64,000 nt of DNA from contig NZ_KB894134.1 in assembly GCF_000374365.1 (NCBI RefSeq), forward strand, positions 29,739 through 93,738, written 5' to 3'. The position numbers were made by a program, and so were the translations under genes. The notes below the pieces were generated by a model, which ran no database searches, was not told where the DNA came from, and saw nothing but the letters and a program-made list of their open reading frames with translations. Below are positions 59,807 to 64,000 of the stretch, in pieces (position 1 is the stretch's first letter; every line of letters starts with the position of its first letter). Origin of the DNA: Bacteroides gallinarum DSM 18171 = JCM 13658. GTDB taxonomy: Bacteria > Bacteroidota > Bacteroidia > Bacteroidales > Bacteroidaceae.

Positions 59807-60484
59807 TCATATTCGATCAAAGAATCCTTCGTATTCTTCATCAATTATTTTCCATTCTCCCATTTTACGTCCACCTATACGAGTAATCTTCCCTGACTCT
59901 TGAAGTCGTTTAAGATATTTCTGAACCTGACGTGCAGATAGTCCCATACTCTCAGCCATCTGCGCAGCACTGATTTGTGGGTTTTGTGAAATTAGCTTAT
60001 AAATCTGACGACCTGCTTTTACGAACTCTTTTGCGAACTTTGATTCTTCTTTTACGAACTCTTTTACGACCACTTCTCCAGACTCTTTTACGAACTCTTG
60101 TATCAAAGGAATGCCATTGGGTGTTATTTCTCCAACAACTTCATTCTCAAAATTCAAGTTCCATAGCGTTACATGAAACTCAGAAGCATTAGAAACAAAT
60201 TCTGGAGTATGATAATTTAAAAGATGAATATATTTATTATATGCATCAATAATCTTCTTCATTCCACTTCCACGGCGTTCCATTAACCCCAAGCGGTTAA
60301 AAAAGTCTGCAAGTAACGGATTCCGTCTTTTGGATGGTACTTTCATAGGATCAAGCTGCTGAATAACTCTTCCATCCATCATTCCTCCTGGAGAATATAC
60401 TTCCAAACGGTCATCATACATGTCAATATGAATCTCACTTCCCATCTGTAAGTAATCACGATGGATGATAGCGTATGTAAACAA
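59807..60484 (-). pseudogene. AlbA/RecG-C-type regulator, 5' part removed by the RIT element
   Basis: The frame codes for the C-terminal part of a transcriptional regulator of the AlbA_2/HATPase_c_4 type: AIIHRDYLQMGSEIHIDMYD is the conserved core that normally follows an ATP-binding N-terminal half, and the end is a winged helix (ISAAQMAESMGLSARQVQKY). The first four codons (TTG TTT ACA TAC, 60484-60473) are the tip of the RIT inverted repeat, so the native sequence begins at 60472, in the middle of the family's NA-IIHRDY motif. Three near-identical DNA repeats (60016, 60049, 60085; CTTTTACGAACTCT) encode EFVKE units in the linker. The missing half should lie past 64000. Confidence 0.85.
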
Positions 60485-60504
60485 TTACATTATGTCAATA
60501 TCTG
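60473..60504 (+). repeat. left terminal inverted repeat of the RIT element
   Basis: Two copies of a TATGT(A/C)A half-site start at 60474 and 60491, 17 bp apart. The same 17-bp phasing occurs at the right end in reverse orientation. Confidence 0.8.
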
Positions 60505-60553
60505 CAACTATCCTAAGAGATGTGTCTTGATTATCAAAAGCATAGCCTCAGAA

Positions 60554-60577
60554 CTTGACATAACGACTTTACATAAT
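60554..60577 (+). repeat. internal half-sites at the left end of the RIT element
   Basis: CTTGACATA (60554-60562) and GACTTTACATAAT (60565-60577) repeat the terminal motif in the opposite orientation, 40 bp ahead of the first recombinase gene. Probable recombinase-binding or promoter-control sites. Confidence 0.55.
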
Positions 60578-60617
60578 ATATTATAGTGTCGGTCATCTCA
60601 TTGACCACCTATATTAT

Positions 60618-61865
60618 ATGATACAGTCAAAACTGCCAGACATCAGGCTTCGTGTGGAAGCCTATCTGCGTACAATGATGTACAAGGATACATGTATCAA
60701 ACGATACAACCACACATGGGATCATTTGGCCAGCTTTATGAAAGCCAATGGTTATGAACTATACAGTCGCGAAGTAGGCGATGCCTTTCTTAATGATTGG
60801 CATGGGAACAAAGCCTATAAGCAACTGACCCACCGTCAACAGGAGCGGGTCCGCCACATAGACGTGCTTAGCGACATGACGGATTATGGAGAGGTAAGAC
60901 GAAGCCATATACTTCCCAAGGTTATAACTTACGAAGGAGAGTTGGGCAGTCCGTTCACCAGCTTCATCGAAGAGCAGAGCCACCTAAAGGCTCCGTCGAG
61001 CATCCAACGTTACAAGGAGCGTATATATACGCTGTATGCCTACCTTGCAGATACTCAGAAGACAATCAAAGAATTTACTGTCGCTGACGCAATGGCGTTC
61101 CTTGACATATTGGACAAGGCAAAGAATCCTATCGACAGAGACAACACGGTGATAACCATCCGTGTATTCTTCCGCTATCTTTGCACCAACGGCCTGTTGC
61201 CAGACAACAGGGAGTGCCTTTGGATGGATGTGTACAAACTGAAAGGGAGCATCCGTAAGAAACTTCCCTCTGTTTATACACAGGAGGAAGTCAATGCGGT
61301 AATCAATGCCATTGACCGGACCCACCCCCAAGGCAAACGCGATTATGCCATGGTGCTGCTTGCAGCACGATACGGGTTACGCATCTCCGACATCATCGGG
61401 TTGCGTTTCTGCAACCTTGAATGGGAAAGCAACCGTATATCCCTGATACAGCAGAAGACGGGGAAGAAGGTTGTGCTACCCTTGTCGGAAGAGGTGGGCA
61501 GTGCCATCATCGACTATATCCGTCATGGACGTCCGGACATCAAACTCCCATACTTGTTTATAAAGGCGCAAGCACCGTATGGGCCAATGAAGGCAAGCGG
61601 ATTGGGTTCAAACCTCGCAGACTGGATGAGGGCTGCCGGCATAGACTCCACAGGAAGAAAGCATGGCCCCCATGCCTTGCGTCACAGCCTTGCCACCAAT
61701 CTGCTTGGCGTGAACGAGCCGATACCTGTCATCTCAGAGATTTTGGGACACTCCACAGCGGAAAGCACTACTGTTTACACAAGGGTAAATGTGGATATGC
61801 TGCGCCAGTGTGCACTTGACGTGCCATTCGTTTCATCTTCATTCTACGACAATCTGTATGGCTAA
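60618..61865 (+). CDS. RIT tyrosine recombinase A
   Basis: 415 residues, the largest of the three: an N-terminal extension with a Phe/Tyr-rich part (about 1-110), a SAM-like DNA-binding domain (about 115-205) and a catalytic domain. Catalytic residues: Arg in YGLRISDIIG, Lys in QQKTGKKV, His-x-x-Arg in PHALRHSLATN, His in LGHSTAESTT and Tyr in TVYTRV. All key residues are intact. Its stop overlaps the next gene by 8 nt, so translation is probably coupled. Confidence 0.9.
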   Translation: MIQSKLPDIRLRVEAYLRTMMYKDTCIKRYNHTWDHLASFMKANGYELYSREVGDAFLNDWHGNKAYKQLTHRQQERVRHIDVLSDMTDYGEVRRSHILPKVITYEGELGSPFTSFIEEQSHLKAPSSIQRYKERIYTLYAYLADTQKTIKEFTVADAMAFLDILDKAKNPIDRDNTVITIRVFFRYLCTNGLLPDNRECLWMDVYKLKGSIRKKLPSVYTQEEVNAVINAIDRTHPQGKRDYAMVLLAARYGLRISDIIGLRFCNLEWESNRISLIQQKTGKKVVLPLSEEVGSAIIDYIRHGRPDIKLPYLFIKAQAPYGPMKASGLGSNLADWMRAAGIDSTGRKHGPHALRHSLATNLLGVNEPIPVISEILGHSTAESTTVYTRVNVDMLRQCALDVPFVSSSFYDNLYG

Positions 61866-62865
61866 CCGTATTCCAAACCATGGCATTTATGCCGGGCTGA
61901 TCTCGGAGTATGTCAGCCATAAGAGATCCCTCGGATACAAGATGGAAGAGACTGAAGAGCGTCTCAGGCGTTTTGACCAGCTTACAATCGAACGGGGCGA
62001 GACTGAGATAGGCATAAGCAGGGACCTGGCAGAGGCTTGGGCAGAGCCATTCCCGATGGAATCAGACAATGCCAGATATGGCCGCATCAGCATGCTGAGA
62101 GGCTTTTCTGCATACTTACAGAAGGTCGGCTATGCGTCATACGTGCCACAACTGCCAAAGTATAAGGGCAACTTCATTCCTCACATCTACACTAAACAGG
62201 AGATGGCCGCCATCTTCCGTGAATGTGACAAACTTACTCTGTCGAGACACTACATGTACTCCGTAAAATGCGTGATGCCCAGTCTTATACGAATGCTCTA
62301 TGGAACAGGCATACGAATCGGAGAGGCATTGAAACTGAATCATGGTGATGTGAACTTTGAGCATGGAGTGCTAAAATTGCAAGGATGCAAGAACGGGCAA
62401 GACCGTATAGTCCCAATGTCGCTGTCCCTCAGGGAAGTGTGCAAGGACTGGGTGGCGTATAAGCAGAAACTCAGCCTTCCTGTGGAGGCCGACAATTCTT
62501 TCTTCACCTCCGCCGATGGCCGGAAGTTTACCGAATGTTCCGTCTATGAGATATTCAGACAAGTGTTGCAACGCGCCGGTATAGGGCATGGAGGCCGGGG
62601 TGTGGGGCCTCGCCTGCACGATTTACGCCACACATTTTGTGTCAATGCACTAGTGAAACTGACAGAAGAAGGCAAGGACCTCTATTGCGCCCTTCCTGTA
62701 CTGATGACTTACATGGGGCACCAGTCGATTGAGGCGACCAACCGTTATGTACGACTCACGCAAGAGATGTACCCTCATCTGCTACTGAAGATGGACGAGG
62801 CTTACAAATGTGTGTTCCCCGATTTGGGGAAATCATTGGAGGATGCCGACTATGAAGACGACTGA
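61858..62865 (+). CDS. RIT tyrosine recombinase B
   Basis: 335 residues from ATG at 61858, which overlaps the stop of recombinase A; an in-frame ATG at 61789 lies deep inside that gene and is not used. Catalytic residues: Arg in TGIRIGEALK, Lys in GCKNGQDR, His-x-x-Arg in LHDLRHTFCVN, His in MGHQSIEATN and Tyr in NRYVRL. The next gene starts 14 nt before its stop. Confidence 0.9.
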   Translation: MANRIPNHGIYAGLISEYVSHKRSLGYKMEETEERLRRFDQLTIERGETEIGISRDLAEAWAEPFPMESDNARYGRISMLRGFSAYLQKVGYASYVPQLPKYKGNFIPHIYTKQEMAAIFRECDKLTLSRHYMYSVKCVMPSLIRMLYGTGIRIGEALKLNHGDVNFEHGVLKLQGCKNGQDRIVPMSLSLREVCKDWVAYKQKLSLPVEADNSFFTSADGRKFTECSVYEIFRQVLQRAGIGHGGRGVGPRLHDLRHTFCVNALVKLTEEGKDLYCALPVLMTYMGHQSIEATNRYVRLTQEMYPHLLLKMDEAYKCVFPDLGKSLEDADYEDD

Positions 62866-63877
62866 TTTTGCAAGGCATCTCACCGACTTTCTTGGCAGAT
62901 ACCTTACATCCGAATGCGGCTACTCCGCCAATACAGTGAAGACCTACAGTTACACTTTTACACTATTCATTGGATACATGGAGACTGAGGAACTTGTCCG
63001 GCCCGAGAATCTCACTCTTGCCGAGATTACGAAAGAGCGGATTATCCATTTTCTCGCCTGGCTTCAAAAAGAGCGCAAATGCAGCACATCAACACGTAAT
63101 GCCCGTCTCGGTGCCATACACTCTTTTTTCGCGTACCTTCAATACAGGAATGTCGAAGGGCTCGCAAAATGGCAGGACATACTCTCAATAAAGTGCAAGA
63201 AAACATCTTCGCCGGAAATGGCATACCTGCAGATAGAAGCATTGAAACTGCTTTTGCGACAACCGGACTTGAAAACAGCCAAGGGAAGACGGGACTTCGT
63301 AATGCTCGGCTTGCTTTATGACAGTGGGTGTCGCGTCCAGGAACTATTAGACCTCACTCCTTCAGACCTACGCTTTGATGAGACATCTTCTGTGAAGCTT
63401 CATGGAAAGGGAGGCAAGGCCAGAATCGTGCCACTCTCGGCCACTCAGGTTACAAACCTAAAGCTGTATATGGAAGAAAAGCATCTGTATAGACCGGAAA
63501 ACCAATGTCACCCATTGTTCCCGAATCCTCAGGGAAGCAAAATGAGCAGAATGGCAGTGCTGAACATCGTCAAAAAATACATCGCAAAGGCGAGGACAGT
63601 ATATCCGGACTTGTTTCCTGACAACATAGGATGTCACAGCTTCCGGCATTCAAAAGCAATGCACATGCTTGAAGCAGACATTAATCTTGTTTACATCCGT
63701 GACTTTCTTGGACACTCCTCTACTACCACTACAGAAGTGTATGCGAGAGCAAGTGAAAGGATGAAACAGAGAGCCTTGTCCAAACTGAATCCGGGAATAG
63801 TACAAGAAGGTAAAACGTCTTGGCAAGACAACAAAAACCTTCTTGGCTATCTCAAAAGCTTACAGACCAAATACTAA
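62852..63877 (+). CDS. RIT tyrosine recombinase C
   Basis: 341 residues from ATG at 62852, preceded by a good Shine-Dalgarno (GGAGG, 62838-62842) within recombinase B. Catalytic residues: Arg in SGCRVQELLD, Lys in HGKGGKAR, His-x-x-Arg in CHSFRHSKAMH, His in LGHSSTTTTE and Tyr in TEVYAR. All three enzymes keep the catalytic tyrosine, so the element could be active. Confidence 0.9.
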   Translation: MKTTDFARHLTDFLGRYLTSECGYSANTVKTYSYTFTLFIGYMETEELVRPENLTLAEITKERIIHFLAWLQKERKCSTSTRNARLGAIHSFFAYLQYRNVEGLAKWQDILSIKCKKTSSPEMAYLQIEALKLLLRQPDLKTAKGRRDFVMLGLLYDSGCRVQELLDLTPSDLRFDETSSVKLHGKGGKARIVPLSATQVTNLKLYMEEKHLYRPENQCHPLFPNPQGSKMSRMAVLNIVKKYIAKARTVYPDLFPDNIGCHSFRHSKAMHMLEADINLVYIRDFLGHSSTTTTEVYARASERMKQRALSKLNPGIVQEGKTSWQDNKNLLGYLKSLQTKY

Positions 63878-63891
63878 TACGCTCTGATATT

Positions 63892-63920
63892 ATGTAAAGT
63901 CTGTCCAAGTTTTTATGTAA
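63892..63920 (+). repeat. internal half-sites at the right end of the RIT element
   Basis: TATGTAAAGTC (63892-63902) and TATGTAA (63915-63921 region) repeat the terminal motif after the last recombinase gene. Together with the terminal copies each end has four half-sites. Confidence 0.5.
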
Positions 63921-63963
63921 CTAATTTGCTGAATAACAGCAATAACGTATATATGAACGACGA

Positions 63964-63994
63964 CAGACTTTACATAATGAGGGACTTTACATAC
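63964..63994 (-). repeat. right terminal inverted repeat of the RIT element
   Basis: GACTTTACATA occurs at 63966-63976 and 63983-63993, a 17-bp direct repeat that is the reverse complement of the left-end motif. The six bases after it (63995-64000) are flanking DNA. Confidence 0.8.
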
Positions 63995-64000
63995 TGCATA

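Larger units (their letters stand above)
60473..63994 (+). mobile_element. RIT (recombinase-in-trio) element
   Basis: Three overlapping tyrosine recombinase genes on one strand fill a 3.5-kb unit with inverted termini, the definition of RIT elements. The terminal repeats (60473-60504 and 63964-63994) share GTATGTAAA, then six variable bases, CATTATGT, and CTG. The left end abuts a disrupted regulator gene. No cargo gene is present. The element is complete; the right flank is only 6 nt in this window, so a target duplication cannot be judged. Confidence 0.88.

Noticed and set aside
60016..60098. Short repeats considered as a CRISPR array
   Set aside because: Only three 14-nt units, in frame inside a coding region and with no cas genes.

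Overview
The window is a chromosomal segment of a gut-type Bacteroides or close Bacteroidales relative. The evidence is the single merged ribosomal-protein/RNA-polymerase supercluster in Bacteroidetes order (secY followed by map-infA-rpmJ, no adk between), promoters of the Bacteroidetes type (TTTG or TTG, about 19-20 bp, then TAnnTTTG), a TonB-dependent receptor paired with a DUF4249 lipoprotein, and AT-rich intergenic DNA around moderately GC-rich genes.

Region 1 (1-33.4 kb, minus strand) is almost entirely information processing. In transcription order: rpsU - xerC-type recombinase - hpf; tRNA-Thr(UGU) - tRNA-Tyr - tRNA-Thr(GGU) - tuf - tRNA-Trp - secE - nusG - rplK-rplA-rplJ-rplL - rpoB - rpoC; a DUF3467 gene; then rpsL-rpsG-fusA and the S10, spc and alpha operons down to rpoA-rplQ, closed by a terminator at the window start. 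Promoters are recognisable before rpsU, before the tRNA-tuf operon, before DUF3467 and before rpsL. Hairpins lie between rplL and rpoB, after rpoC, between fusA and rpsJ, and between tuf and tRNA-Trp. Ribosomal protein S12 carries Asn at position 43, where E. coli has Lys, a position tied to streptomycin resistance.

Region 2 (33.6-54.6 kb) is mixed housekeeping: Xaa-Pro aminopeptidase, gamma carbonic anhydrase, Kdo transferase (waaA), gltX, a 7TM-HD phosphodiesterase with a tightly linked membrane protein, a low-molecular-weight phosphatase, priA, an outer-membrane beta-barrel, tRNA-Ser(CGA), a GNAT acetyltransferase, an RIC/ScdA-type iron-sulfur repair protein, a lipoprotein / TonB receptor / DUF4249 group, and a RecQ-like helicase. 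A 26-bp perfect palindrome separates the convergent carbonic anhydrase and waaA genes.

Region 3 (54.8-64.0 kb) is accessory. An AT-rich minus-strand block holds an HNH nuclease overlapping an ABC-type ATPase gene that is split by a one-base frameshift in a short C-tract (a Septu/PtuAB-like pair), an unrecognised 316-residue protein, a Vsr endonuclease without a methyltransferase in view, and the C-terminal remnant of an AlbA/RecG-C-type regulator. That regulator is cut by a complete RIT (recombinase-in-trio) element: three overlapping tyrosine recombinase genes bounded by inverted repeats at 60473 and 63994. The rest of the disrupted gene should lie just beyond the window.
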